Positions 8,696 to 18,992 are shown, counted from the first letter of the stretch. The stretch: 31,796 nucleotides of DNA from a virus (IMGVR_UViG_3300037847_005401:1-31796); one strand, 5' to 3'. Made by a program: numbers and translations. Notes: generated by a model from the sequence alone, not told the origin.

Positions 8696-8902
8696 TTATA
8701 ATTTAGCAAGTTCTTCTGGGTCTATACCAAGCTCAGCTAGTCTAATTAACCAATCATCTTTATCATAGTATAAAGGATCGTTATTAGGCTGTCCACTTTC
8801 TATACTTGTTCCAGTTGGACCTTCTCCATAATGTATAATAGACTTATCATCATTATAAGTTATAAACCATGTGTCTTGCTCGGTAGCTATTATTCTTATC
8901 AT
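8696..8902 (-). CDS. Mini-protein, paralogue 3 of 3 (most diverged)
   Basis: 68 aa. It keeps the aromatic first strand (TWFITYNDDKS), a Gly-containing middle (YGEGPTGT), an acidic turn with Trp (DKDDWLIRLAEL) and the ending LGIDPEE. These match the order seen in the two genes that follow it, although GYGFV is lost. Its start codon overlaps the stop of the 82-aa gene upstream (TAATG). Only 3 bp separate it from the next start. Function unknown. Confidence 0.55.
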   Translation of the reverse strand: MIRIIATEQDTWFITYNDDKSIIHYGEGPTGTSIESGQPNNDPLYYDKDDWLIRLAELGIDPEELAKL

Positions 8903-9150
8903 TACTCAGTAGGATCTGCTGGTTTCCATTCAGGAGTTTGCATTAAAGCTAAAAACTCTGTTTGGTTTAATGTACTAACTGGAGTTAAAGCTCCATTAGT
9001 TATAAAACTTGGTTCAACTAAATAAGATATAACACCTTGAGTATTTGCTATATTTCTTCTCATTGTTTGAGTTGAATCCTCTGCTACTTGGCTAAATATA
9101 ATAGCATTAGTATCAGACAAGTTTATAATTGCATATATTGTATTATTCAT
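8902..9150 (-). CDS. Small protein downstream of the LamG adhesin
   Basis: 82 aa. It starts with a beta-rich segment (YAIINLSDTNAIIFSQVAED), then SYLVEPSFITNGALTPVS, and ends with a helix and Trp-Pro tail (TLNQTEFLALMQTPEWKP). It has no Cys pair, signal peptide or transmembrane stretch. It lies 10 bp downstream of the large LamG gene and overlaps the next gene (TAATG). It could be a fibre chaperone or small virion component, by position only. It may be distantly related to the three mini-proteins that follow, but I cannot support that. Confidence 0.55.
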   Translation of the reverse strand: MNNTIYAIINLSDTNAIIFSQVAEDSTQTMRRNIANTQGVISYLVEPSFITNGALTPVSTLNQTEFLALMQTPEWKPADPTE

Positions 9151-9160
9151 TTTTTTATTT

Positions 9161-11998
9161 TTAAACTACACCAGCAGCTAAATTAGCTAGCGTCATATTT
9201 ACACTTAAAGAATTTGCTTCACCATTTGGAGAATCTCCTGATATATTATTTGCTGATCCCATACTTGTAGAAACTCCATTACCATTTGTTCCTACACCAT
9301 CTACTATAGCATTTTCTAACATACTAGTACTAGTTCCATTATTAGTTCCTATTTCATCTAAAACTGTCCAAGATGGAGATGTCCATGAACTATTACTACC
9401 TAACTGCCACCAAGCTACAGGAGCTGTACCAGAAAAACTATTTAAATCGCTAGGTCGACCTTCATTATAAATTTCTCTAACTTGCGAAGCGTTTAGTTCG
9501 TAATTCCAAATAGATAGATTAGAAATTTTTCCATTAAAAAAGAATCCAGGATTACTACTAGTTCTAGCACCAATCAACCCATTACTATTTGCAGTAACAT
9601 TAGCAACACTTCCTTGCGCGGCAGTATTATTTGATCCATTTAAATATATATTTACTACTGCGCCTGTACTGCCCTTTACAGTTACTATAACATTTTTCCA
9701 CGTTGAGTCAGTAACAGTATTTGTACTGTAAGTTTCACTACCACCTATCACCGCTTGTATTTTTCCAGCATTTGGGTTTCCAGCAACTCCAATTTTTATT
9801 TGAGTAGCAGTATTTGATGTAGTTGGTCCAGCTCCAAAACTGTAAATACAACCTGTACTTTCTTCATCAATATTTATCCAAGCAGAAATAGAAAAAGCAT
9901 CTACACTTGGGGTAAAATCTAAAACAGATGGTCTACCTAAGTTTATATAATCATTTCCATCAAAACTCATAGCATACGGACTGTAACTAGAGGTTGTTAA
10001 TAAGTCACTTGTAACAAGGTTTGATTGAGACATACCTGAGCTATCAGCAGTTAATGTATTTATAAAACCATATTCTTCTATAAGTGGAGTAGAAGAATAA
10101 AAATTATTAGAACCTTTTTGATCTTGAGTACCTGTAGTTTTGTTGTTTAACGGCCACCAATTTAACAAATTTGAATAATTAGAATTATTTGTTAAGTCTT
10201 TTGGAGTTCCACTATTGTATATTTCATCACGTTGAGAATTTGTTACAACATTATTCCATATTGATATATTAGATAAGTTTCCAGTGAAATTAGAAGCAGA
10301 TCCTTGGCCGTCTCTTCCACTACCTATACGAGCTATATTATTTCCAGTATTATAGTCTATAGAAGAAGAACTATAAGTTTGTATGTTATCAGTATAAGCT
10401 GTTAGCGTTGTAGTAGTGTGATCATAACTAAATAAAACGTGATGCCATTTACCATCAATTATATTTGATGTTATGTTACCTCCATTTTGAAGTGTATAAC
10501 ATCCATTAGATATACTATTATATCTAAATATATTCCAGCCACCATCATCTCTACTTTCTCCTTCAAAAAAACCGGCAGATTGATTAGTATTTAAATTAAC
10601 CCATAAGCTAATAGTAAAACTATCTGGCAAAGAAACACCGCCAGTTGGATAAGGTGGAGACCCAGTTCTTGGGTTTAACCAAATTTTAACAGTAGGCCAA
10701 CGAAGATAATTTGTATATACTGAAGGATTAGCATTATTTTCTATTTTCCACTCCGTAGTTGAATTATCATAAATCTCAGTCGCATCGAGTTTATACCAAG
10801 CTTTTAGATTAGAACTTTGAGGTATAGAAGCTAAAGTTTGTATTGGCGAGCCGTAGTTATAAAGAGTTTGCGCTTCTGATGCTTCTAGTTTAGAGTTCCA
10901 TATTTGAGCATTTGAAAGTTCTCCTGTAAATGGTATTGCATTAGCAGTAATATATTTTCCTAATCTTGTTTGAGGAGTGCTTGGTTCTGTTATACTTGTT
11001 GAAGTAGTCTGTGTTGCTTCTTGTTGTCCATTAACGTATAAAATCATAGCACCAGCGTTGTAAGTTACAGTAGCTAAATACCATTTATTTAAAGCTACTG
11101 TAGTTGTTCCTACTGCAGTTTGACCTTCACATTTAAATACTATTTTATCATTAGTGTCTTTAAATATAGAAAATCCATCTGCCGCATAACCTGATTCATT
11201 TGCTATTAAAGATTCATTATTTCCAAGAGAGCCAGTAAATTTTGCCCAAATACTTGCGCTAAATTGCGTTTGACCTGTTGTTAATGTAAAATCAGAATCT
11301 ATTAAATCACTAGTAAAATCAAAAACATAATCTTGAAGAGCACCATTTGTAGTTACATAGTTAGAACCCATATGGGCTGAATTACCAAGTGGGTAGTAAC
11401 CTATAGGTGGACTAGGCAAAGCCATTGGATTAAAAGGATTACCACCATTATAAAGAGTAGCTATAGAGTTTGTTCCTGTTGCTGGAAGAGCGTAGTCAAA
11501 AAAGCAAACTTGTGAAAGTTTACCATTTAATGTAAACGCACCAGTATATTTTTTACCTATATAAGTTATAACTGAAGCATTAGGTCCAACTGATATACCA
11601 CTGGATACTCCACCGTCTGCCACACCGTTAATATAAAAAGTACAACCAGGAGCTTCTATAACTACAGCTACGTGAGTCCAAACATTAGCAGGTATAGTAC
11701 TATTACTGTAAGCTTTAGGGTCACCTCCATCGTCAAATCCTAATTTATCAGTGGTTTCAATAAAGAAAGCATATTGAGTTCCAGTATTACCTCTTTTATT
11801 TACTATATTATGATTTGATTCTGTTTCATCTCTCTTAACCCATGCAGCTATGGTGTTAGAACCTGTCAAATCTGTAGCTGTTGCTCCTGCAGGTATTTCA
11901 ATAGCTTGAGTACCATCAAAGCTCATACTATAATCTTGATTGTTTCCTGTCTTATAATTAGGTAGACGCCATTGTGGATTTATATATTCTGCTCCCAT
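9161..11998 (-). CDS. Fibre/adhesin with four LamG-like (concanavalin-fold) domains
   Basis: 945 aa. Four LamG/pentraxin-like jelly-roll modules can be read at about residues 22-195, 230-385, 430-600 and 672-850. Each has the sequence order SMSFDG or equivalent, T-I-S-x-W-(I/V), a W-x-H/K-V strand, (Y/F)-x-N-G, and a closing (G)-K-(I/L)-S-(N/Q)-x-x-(I/F)-(W/F)-(N/D) followed by YN-x-G. In such proteins these domains bind glycans, so the product probably recognises host surface polysaccharide. The N-terminus (MGAEYINPQWRLPNYKTG) is short and the C-terminus is Ser/Asn/Gly-rich. It lies 11 bp downstream of the BspA-type adhesin gene, whose C-terminus carries a fifth LamG, suggesting domain sharing. 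No signal peptide is present, consistent with a virion protein. Confidence 0.7.
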   Translation of the reverse strand: MGAEYINPQWRLPNYKTGNNQDYSMSFDGTQAIEIPAGATATDLTGSNTIAAWVKRDETESNHNIVNKRGNTGTQYAFFIETTDKLGFDDGGDPKAYSNSTIPANVWTHVAVVIEAPGCTFYINGVADGGVSSGISVGPNASVITYIGKKYTGAFTLNGKLSQVCFFDYALPATGTNSIATLYNGGNPFNPMALPSPPIGYYPLGNSAHMGSNYVTTNGALQDYVFDFTSDLIDSDFTLTTGQTQFSASIWAKFTGSLGNNESLIANESGYAADGFSIFKDTNDKIVFKCEGQTAVGTTTVALNKWYLATVTYNAGAMILYVNGQQEATQTTSTSITEPSTPQTRLGKYITANAIPFTGELSNAQIWNSKLEASEAQTLYNYGSPIQTLASIPQSSNLKAWYKLDATEIYDNSTTEWKIENNANPSVYTNYLRWPTVKIWLNPRTGSPPYPTGGVSLPDSFTISLWVNLNTNQSAGFFEGESRDDGGWNIFRYNSISNGCYTLQNGGNITSNIIDGKWHHVLFSYDHTTTTLTAYTDNIQTYSSSSIDYNTGNNIARIGSGRDGQGSASNFTGNLSNISIWNNVVTNSQRDEIYNSGTPKDLTNNSNYSNLLNWWPLNNKTTGTQDQKGSNNFYSSTPLIEEYGFINTLTADSSGMSQSNLVTSDLLTTSSYSPYAMSFDGNDYINLGRPSVLDFTPSVDAFSISAWINIDEESTGCIYSFGAGPTTSNTATQIKIGVAGNPNAGKIQAVIGGSETYSTNTVTDSTWKNVIVTVKGSTGAVVNIYLNGSNNTAAQGSVANVTANSNGLIGARTSSNPGFFFNGKISNLSIWNYELNASQVREIYNEGRPSDLNSFSGTAPVAWWQLGSNSSWTSPSWTVLDEIGTNNGTSTSMLENAIVDGVGTNGNGVSTSMGSANNISGDSPNGEANSLSVNMTLANLAAGVV

Positions 11999-12009
11999 TT
12001 ATTATTTTT

Positions 12010-15000
12010 TTAATCTCCCATACGGTTCCATAGCTGAACACCGCTCGCCAAGGCATTTGGATCTGGTACATTTCCTGATCCTACAGCATTAGCAAGGGTT
12101 GTTATATTACTCGATGATATTACATTGTCCCAAATCATTACTTCATCCATTCTACCTTTAAAGTGAGAAAAATTAGTTTGACTACCAACTTGATTGATAT
12201 TACCAATATTATAAGGAGTGGCTGTTGTAGATGAGAAGTTTTGACCTTGACCATACGCTTGAGTTGATCCAGTTGTATTATCTACACTACCATTTAAGTA
12301 AAAAGTAATATCATTATTAGTTCCATTGTTAGACACAGTTATAGCAACATGATGCCACTGACCTAAACTCATAGCAGTATTAGCTGTTAGATATTGAGGG
12401 TTAGCACCACCATTTCTTATGAAAACGTCTAGTTTCCTGTCAGAGTTTATATGAAAACCAAACATGTCATTAGGAGCCCAATTACTACCAGTTATAGCAC
12501 CTCTTGATTCCCACTCTTCATCTAAGTAAACATAAGCGCTAATAGTCATAGCTGTAAGACCAGTTGCGGTAAATGTAGTTGCAACATGTTCTGTAGATCC
12601 ATTAAATGATAAAGAGTTTGTGCTTGATACAAGTAATGGTAAAATAGTATCGCTCGTTATAGTCCAGCCAGCACCACCATTAGCAACTGTATTAGTTAAA
12701 AATTCTCTAGCCGCAAAAGCGTTGGCAAAATTACTACCGCCAGATCTATTTGAATCAAAAGTCATTCCACCTTGCGCATTCATATTTACATTTAATGGCG
12801 CATCAGGTGTTTGATTTTTAACAAAATTAGCCCAATAAACTATTGTATCAGTATAATTATTTGTACTCATACCAGAACCATTAAACATATTGTATAAATA
12901 ATATGTACTAGGTGGATTAGCAGATGTGTTTAAGTTCCAAGGTAAATAATGATTAAATACTTGAGCGTTTTCAAAACCTCTCACAAGAGCATTAGCAGCA
13001 TTGCTAACATCCCAATTACTTACATCTTGATTAAACGCTTGATTATTTTCAAAAGGACCTCTTTCAAAATTAGTTACGTTACTTACATCCCACGCGGTAT
13101 AAGTTCTAGCAGTAGCTCCTGTACCGACTGTTACAGATCTTGTATTTATTGGTTGTCCACCGTTGTTAAATGAAGTTGCGTATCTAAAAGTTCTATACAT
13201 ATTAGTTACGTTACTAGTGTCCCATTTTCCAATATCTTTATTGAAAACGTTGTTAGCATGGAACATTTCTGCCATATTATTAACTCTTTGAGTGTCCCAA
13301 GCTAAGTAAGTTTTTTGATAAGCGCCGCTTCCTACAGTTACAGTTTTAGGTTCCATAGTCATCCAGTTTACTTGACCTGTGAACATATTAGCCATAGTAA
13401 CATTTTTACTAGGATCTGTTGTTATTTGCCACTTATCAATATCATACGTCATAGATGTAGTACCACTTAACATACCATGAAAACTAGTTACATTACTAAC
13501 ATCCCAAGCTAATCTAGATCCAGTATCTTTAGTATTTAAATCTGCATTTAAGCTAGAACAACCCTGAAACGCAAGATAGAAATTAGTTACCTTACTAGTA
13601 TCCCAATTACTTATATCTTGATTAAACACTGAGTTGTTGCGCATAAATCCAGTAAAATTAGTCACATTGCCAACATCCCAACCACTTATATCAACATTAA
13701 AGCTAGTAGTTTCTTGAAACATACCGTCAACAGTGGTGATAGAACTCATATTCCAATTACCTATATTAGAATTAGTAAAATCTCCTGCACTTCTATAAAA
13801 CATGCCAGATAATGAAGGCCCGTTAGCTAGATTAGGCGTAGTAGTAGTGTTCATTACTAAGTTATCGCAATCAAAGAAAGTTCTATAAAGAGTTTTCCAA
13901 GGATTACTACCCCAATGAACCATATTTATTATTTTTGATCTATCACCAGCAGAAGGACCATTATAGTTTTGACTTAATGAGTGTATATATTGAGAAGAGT
14001 CTTCGCATATTTTAACTGTTTTATTTCCACCACTAGTATAAGCTGGGCTAGTAGCTGTAAAACCAGAACCTGTATAATTAGCACCACCATTATTTGGATC
14101 ACCTACAAAACCATTACCATCACCCCAGTCTACTTTAAAGTTATTCGGACTGTTTTGAGGTGTTATTGAAAAAGTGTCTCCTGCAGAAACATTTATTGTC
14201 ATTTCAACAGAGTTAAATGGTATGTAAGCACCTCCATCAGTTATATCCCAGCCAGCATTTATTAATGCAACTCTACCTTTAGCAGCGTCTGAATCCATTA
14301 CCTTATAGTTAGCAGGTCCAATATTACCTTGAGTTGTGGCTCTTACACCGCCAGCATCATATCCAGTTATTATAGCGTAAGTATCATAAACTCCATTAGG
14401 ATCAGGATCTCTTTCAACAACGTCACCTACACTAGTATATATACGTAAATCTACTCCACCATTATATATCTTGTTATTTTGATAAGTATTAAGCCCTTGA
14501 CCGCCTTCATATACATTTCCCGGAGTATATTGACTAGTACCCATACCTAAGTTAACTCCTGAATTAACTGTAGAAGCATGTGCACCCCAACCATTAGTTA
14601 TATCTAATAAATTATCATACGCGCTTGTTGAAAATTTAAATGTTCCAGCTCTATGATATTGCCATGTGTTAGATCCTGTAAGTCCTGAAATATCCCAATG
14701 ACCTACAGTAGGACTAAAAGTGTAATTGCCATCATACGCATAAGACATAGTATTAAAACTTGTTAATACGTCTGTTATTTGCCAAGAACTTAATGCCGGC
14801 GTAAGCGCTGTGATAGATTGATTATTAACTCCATCTCTTCTAGCAAAATTAGATACGCTAGAAACTTTTTCCATATTCCAAGCTGTATAGTTTACTCCAT
14901 AAGGATTATTAGAGTCACCTGCTAATATAACTTGAGTTTTACAAGGCTCATCAGATGCATAAGGCTGTAAATTAATTTTAAAAAATAATCCAGACAAACT

Positions 15001-18000
15001 AACGTTATTAGTAGTATTAAATCTCCAATATTTTAATACACCTAGTGGATTACTACCAAGATAATTAAACTTTGAAATATTAGTAAGATTACTAGTGTCC
15101 CAAGCTACATAAGAAGATCCAGTAGGAGAATCAGCTGCTGAAACTAATTTAGGAGATATATCGTTAACACCAGTTATAAGACCAGCATTGTTTCCATCAG
15201 TACCAACGAAAAAACTAATATCTTCAGCATTACTTAAATTCCAATTACTAAAATTCATGTTAAGTCTTCTATTACCACCTAGCTGGCTCGAGCGACTAAA
15301 CATTTCATGAAAATTAGTTATTTGACTTGTGTCCCAATTATTTAAATTGCCTGGATTTTGATTAACATTTAATATATTATCACTAGTTAATGTTAGCGTA
15401 ATGGCATTATTTAAACTACCAAAAGCATTAGCTTCTATTCGTATAACATCACCAACAGATAATTCACGACCCATATACATATAGTTGGGTATAGCTTTGA
15501 AATTGTTATTATCTAAGGTAACTGTTCCAGATCCTTCAACCTTTACAAGCCATCTTATACTATAGTCAACATAAGTTCCACTTTGCCTTCTACCATATAT
15601 AGTGCCAGTATAAGTACCAGCGGTTGCTGTCGTGCCAGCTGGAAAAGACCAAGTAAGATCGCTGTGATCATCTAATAAAGAACAACCTAACATAGAAACA
15701 CCACTAAACATTTCTTCAACTGATGTGATAGCGCCTCCTCCAGTTGCCGTACTTGTTTTCCAACTTCCTAAATTATTATTAGGATCTGCAAATCTAGCGT
15801 TAGCTTTATAACCACTTTCTATCCTAAACATTCGATAAAAACTAGTAAGCAAAGTAGTATTAACTGGATTATTAGATGGAGCTCTTAAACCTAAAGCATT
15901 AAAATAATTAAAAGAAAGGCCATCAAAAACTTGACTACCCCATTGCATGATATCTATTCTATCAAAATTAGCAGAGCTAGTTCCATTAAATCCAGTAAAT
16001 TTTTCAGTTGCACTTTTGTCAAATATTTTTATAGTTCTCCACGTGCCCCAACCTGTTCCAGCAGCGGCGTAAGCGTGACTAGCGTTACCACTATTAGCTT
16101 CTGCTGTTCCATCACCCCAGTCTATATATTGACTTCCTCTAAGATTGAATGAAGCTGTTTGTCCAGCAGCCGGTATTAGTCTTCTAAGAACTGTTGGTAC
16201 TTGAACACCTACATTAACTTCATTGTAACAACCATTAGCATAAGTACATCTAACAGTTGTAAAACCTTCAAAGTTTGAAGCCCATGATAAAACTCCTGTA
16301 GTTTGATCTACAGTTATACTAGAGTTAGTAGAAGTAAAATTACGATCTGCTACAGGCGGTAAAAGTGAAGGGGTTAAAGAAGTTGTTGAAGATGGATCTA
16401 CCATGTATGCTGGGTAAGCAAATGGTAAAGTAGCATCTGGAGTAGCTAAAGTTATATTCCAACCTTTCGTATTTTCAAGATAATCAACATCAGATCTAAC
16501 TACAGAAGGTGCTTCAGTTACTTTGTTTGCATAAAAATTTACAGTTAAATTACTATTGTTATTAGTAGCTTTTAATCTTCTTATGAAATTGTCCATTTGA
16601 CAAACAGACATAAATTGATTTGGGCTAGTGCTATCTTCAAAAGTTCTACTCATACCTGTTAAAGAACTAAAGTCTGCGTTTGTTGGAAATGTAACATTAG
16701 TAAATGTAGCTGCTGCTGTACTATAATTGATAAGACGAAACATGTCATTAAAATTGTCTGTAGAAGACATGTTTACATTACTACCTATATTGACTTCACT
16801 TAACCCATGTGCCCAATAGAAAGTGCTTGTAAAATTAGCTGGTTTTACAGCTATAGGATTAAAGTTAAAAATAGAGTCACTACCTGTACCTATAGTGTCA
16901 AACTGATAAAAAGCTCTATTAAAATTAACTGTATTGGTACTAGAGAAAGTAACATTAGAAAAATCAGGTGTATTAGTAAAATGGCTATTGTTCATAAAGT
17001 CTATTAGACCGTTGACAGTAGGCGCTGTTAAATTTGAAAGATTAAGACCATTTAAGTTTGGACATGGCCCTCGTTCAGCATCTAGTAAGTCTCTACTAAA
17101 ATTCCTAAACATTTCGTTAACATAAGTAGGCGTAAGACTAGCCATAAATGCATTAGAGAAGTTGTCGTTAGGTTTAATTCTCATTAAATAAGCACCGCTG
17201 AACATTCTAAAAGTACTAGCATTACCAGCACAAGCACTCCAAGTACTAAGACCTTCTAACTCATATACGTTACAAGAACCAAATTTCTGAGCAAAGTTAT
17301 TTACTACAGAAACATCCCAATTAGATAATTTTATTTTAGAACCATTTTGTGATGTTAAGCTAGTATTAATATTGCTAAAACTTGGAAATTCTTGATTAGG
17401 CCAAGCCCAGTTAGACAAATCTAAAGTTCCGTTTACTATTGAGTTATTGAACATTTCATTACCTCTAAAACTATTTAAGGCACTATCAAACGTCCAATTA
17501 GAAAGATTTGATCCGTCTTTAAACTTACTTAATTTAAACCAGTACATACCAGCATTGTTAACGGTACTTCCAGTAAAGTCTAAACCAGCCATTTTAAATT
17601 CGCATCCATTGGTAGTAGCACTACCCACATTGTTGAAAGCATAACTAGAGTTTCCAGTAGTAGCAAATTTAGATCCTGTTAAATTTAATAATTCTAAATT
17701 AGTGCAACCTTGAAATAAATAAATTATACTACAGCCAGATGACAAATCCCAATTTTCACACAAAGCATCAGTAAGTCCTGTACAATTAATAAATAAACTA
17801 GTTAAATTACAATTAGCTCCACCAATTAATTTAGTGTTTTCAATATTAGTTAAATTAGTACACGCGTTAAAACCATTTGATAAATCTCTCCAAGGTCTTT
17901 CACCCCAAGATATAACTTTCTTTACTTTGTCTTTGCCACCCGTAACTGCAAACTCATCACAATAACCACTATCTAATTTATTATTTATAGAAACAATACC

Positions 18001-18231
18001 AGCTGTAGCGTCAGGTGCTGTTATAGAAGAATTATTACCTGAATAGCTTTGACTACTTCCGTTAGGCCATTTTACAGTAAAGCTTCCACCGCCAGCAGCA
18101 GCATCAGCTTTAAAAGTAACTTGTCCATCTACTTCAAATTGAAACTCATAAGCTCCTGTAGCCCAACCTGGTCTACCCGGTCCTGGTTTATTAGATAAAT
18201 CGGGGATTGGCATCCCCAGTCCCATTAACAT
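12010..18231 (-). CDS. Giant BspA-like (DUF285) adhesin, three modules plus LamG
   Basis: 2073 aa, the largest gene here. It is built from three units. Each starts with a PKD-like beta domain (with V-x-W-P-N-G in the first and DWGDG in the second and third, about residues 25-105, 685-790 and 1350-1450), followed by a tract of BspA/DUF285 repeats. The repeats have the form W-(D/N)-(V/T)-S-x-(V/A)-T/N-x-F-x-x-x-F, e.g. ISGWDVGNVTNFTGFMRNNS. Before unit two is an Ig-like domain (about 625-680). A LamG domain closes the protein (about 1860-2060). DUF285 repeats are known in bacterial surface proteins and act in adhesion. Here, among virion genes, a receptor-binding fibre is likely. ATG at 18231 is used; a second ATG six bases on is possible. 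Confidence 0.75.
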   Translation of the reverse strand: MLMGLGMPIPDLSNKPGPGRPGWATGAYEFQFEVDGQVTFKADAAAGGGSFTVKWPNGSSQSYSGNNSSITAPDATAGIVSINNKLDSGYCDEFAVTGGKDKVKKVISWGERPWRDLSNGFNACTNLTNIENTKLIGGANCNLTSLFINCTGLTDALCENWDLSSGCSIIYLFQGCTNLELLNLTGSKFATTGNSSYAFNNVGSATTNGCEFKMAGLDFTGSTVNNAGMYWFKLSKFKDGSNLSNWTFDSALNSFRGNEMFNNSIVNGTLDLSNWAWPNQEFPSFSNINTSLTSQNGSKIKLSNWDVSVVNNFAQKFGSCNVYELEGLSTWSACAGNASTFRMFSGAYLMRIKPNDNFSNAFMASLTPTYVNEMFRNFSRDLLDAERGPCPNLNGLNLSNLTAPTVNGLIDFMNNSHFTNTPDFSNVTFSSTNTVNFNRAFYQFDTIGTGSDSIFNFNPIAVKPANFTSTFYWAHGLSEVNIGSNVNMSSTDNFNDMFRLINYSTAAATFTNVTFPTNADFSSLTGMSRTFEDSTSPNQFMSVCQMDNFIRRLKATNNNSNLTVNFYANKVTEAPSVVRSDVDYLENTKGWNITLATPDATLPFAYPAYMVDPSSTTSLTPSLLPPVADRNFTSTNSSITVDQTTGVLSWASNFEGFTTVRCTYANGCYNEVNVGVQVPTVLRRLIPAAGQTASFNLRGSQYIDWGDGTAEANSGNASHAYAAAGTGWGTWRTIKIFDKSATEKFTGFNGTSSANFDRIDIMQWGSQVFDGLSFNYFNALGLRAPSNNPVNTTLLTSFYRMFRIESGYKANARFADPNNNLGSWKTSTATGGGAITSVEEMFSGVSMLGCSLLDDHSDLTWSFPAGTTATAGTYTGTIYGRRQSGTYVDYSIRWLVKVEGSGTVTLDNNNFKAIPNYMYMGRELSVGDVIRIEANAFGSLNNAITLTLTSDNILNVNQNPGNLNNWDTSQITNFHEMFSRSSQLGGNRRLNMNFSNWNLSNAEDISFFVGTDGNNAGLITGVNDISPKLVSAADSPTGSSYVAWDTSNLTNISKFNYLGSNPLGVLKYWRFNTTNNVSLSGLFFKINLQPYASDEPCKTQVILAGDSNNPYGVNYTAWNMEKVSSVSNFARRDGVNNQSITALTPALSSWQITDVLTSFNTMSYAYDGNYTFSPTVGHWDISGLTGSNTWQYHRAGTFKFSTSAYDNLLDITNGWGAHASTVNSGVNLGMGTSQYTPGNVYEGGQGLNTYQNNKIYNGGVDLRIYTSVGDVVERDPDPNGVYDTYAIITGYDAGGVRATTQGNIGPANYKVMDSDAAKGRVALINAGWDITDGGAYIPFNSVEMTINVSAGDTFSITPQNSPNNFKVDWGDGNGFVGDPNNGGANYTGSGFTATSPAYTSGGNKTVKICEDSSQYIHSLSQNYNGPSAGDRSKIINMVHWGSNPWKTLYRTFFDCDNLVMNTTTTPNLANGPSLSGMFYRSAGDFTNSNIGNWNMSSITTVDGMFQETTSFNVDISGWDVGNVTNFTGFMRNNSVFNQDISNWDTSKVTNFYLAFQGCSSLNADLNTKDTGSRLAWDVSNVTSFHGMLSGTTSMTYDIDKWQITTDPSKNVTMANMFTGQVNWMTMEPKTVTVGSGAYQKTYLAWDTQRVNNMAEMFHANNVFNKDIGKWDTSNVTNMYRTFRYATSFNNGGQPINTRSVTVGTGATARTYTAWDVSNVTNFERGPFENNQAFNQDVSNWDVSNAANALVRGFENAQVFNHYLPWNLNTSANPPSTYYLYNMFNGSGMSTNNYTDTIVYWANFVKNQTPDAPLNVNMNAQGGMTFDSNRSGGSNFANAFAAREFLTNTVANGGAGWTITSDTILPLLVSSTNSLSFNGSTEHVATTFTATGLTAMTISAYVYLDEEWESRGAITGSNWAPNDMFGFHINSDRKLDVFIRNGGANPQYLTANTAMSLGQWHHVAITVSNNGTNNDITFYLNGSVDNTTGSTQAYGQGQNFSSTTATPYNIGNINQVGSQTNFSHFKGRMDEVMIWDNVISSSNITTLANAVGSGNVPDPNALASGVQLWNRMGD

Positions 18232-18237
18232 ATTATC

Positions 18238-18537
18238 TTAATATAATGCGATTAATTCTCCTCCACCTGCAGCTAATGTAACACTAGTAGCAGTAACGTG
18301 TGTAACTAACACTGGTAAAAACGATCCAGCAGTAACTCCTTTTAATAGTACAGTAGTACCACCTTCCATTGTCACTGTTAGATCCATAGCTGCACCAACG
18401 TATAATGCACATCCTATTGTACCAGTATGAGCTATTCTATCACCTAATGTATAGTTAGCAGGTTTTAAATCTAAAGCATCATGAGCAAAAACCCTTGGTT
18501 CTGCATTTTGCGTACCTTCTAATCCTCTTATTGCCAT
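18238..18537 (-). CDS. Spike-base-like small virion protein
   Basis: 99 aa, all-beta in appearance. It shows the pattern ALYVG, then D-L-T-V, G-T-T-V-L-L-K-G-V, G-S-F-L-P-V-L-V-T-H-V and ends GGELIALY. The ALYVG ... G-x-x-L-P-V ... (I/L)ALY layout is one I associate with small phage spike-base proteins of the RCAP_rcc01079 type. It is only 6 bp upstream of the giant adhesin gene, so it may be the socket that attaches that fibre to the virion. The family assignment is from memory of the motif layout. A head decoration protein is an alternative. Confidence 0.5.
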   Translation of the reverse strand: MAIRGLEGTQNAEPRVFAHDALDLKPANYTLGDRIAHTGTIGCALYVGAAMDLTVTMEGGTTVLLKGVTAGSFLPVLVTHVTATSVTLAAGGGELIALY

Positions 18538-18542
18538 TTTAT

Positions 18543-18992
18543 TTATTTATTTATTTTTGTAATTTTTTCAGCACCTCTAGAACCAAAGTATGCTACGTAT
18601 ACTGTAACCAGTAACGTTTTTAATAAGTTTATCCATGATTCATCTACGTCGAACTGTAAATGAAATGAATCTACAGCCATCATTAATACAGCTGATGCAG
18701 TTAAAAAAACTAAAGCCAAAGGTCTAGTATTTTTAGAAAGCCATGAGTCTGACTTCATATCAGCTCTCCACCTGCTAGATATTTCTTTTAACTCTTGCAT
18801 ATCTTGCTCTATAAGCTTCATAGCTTCTTCTTTGTCTACAGCTTTAATCTTAGTATCACTTGATATAATATTTTTTACCACGCCTAACGTACCTTGATTA
18901 GGCAGCACATCTCCAATAGCTTGTAGCACTTTAGGGGCTTTGCTAGCTAAAAAAGCACCTACTTTAGTCTCTCTAAATGTTTTCTTTTCCAT
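18543..18992 (-). CDS. Holin (3TM-holin family type)
   Basis: 149 aa. An amphipathic N-terminal half leads into SRWRADMKSDSWLSKNTRPL, a hallmark segment of the 3TM phage holin family. Two clear membrane helices follow at about residues 90-108 and 119-137, then a short basic tail. A first amphipathic helix near 11-40 may be the third membrane-associated segment. Holins make the inner-membrane hole that ends infection and lets the endolysin out. The amidase lies 1.6 kb upstream in the same operon, which supports a lysis role. The start overlaps the upstream stop (TAATG). Confidence 0.8.
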   Translation of the reverse strand: MEKKTFRETKVGAFLASKAPKVLQAIGDVLPNQGTLGVVKNIISSDTKIKAVDKEEAMKLIEQDMQELKEISSRWRADMKSDSWLSKNTRPLALVFLTASAVLMMAVDSFHLQFDVDESWINLLKTLLVTVYVAYFGSRGAEKITKINK

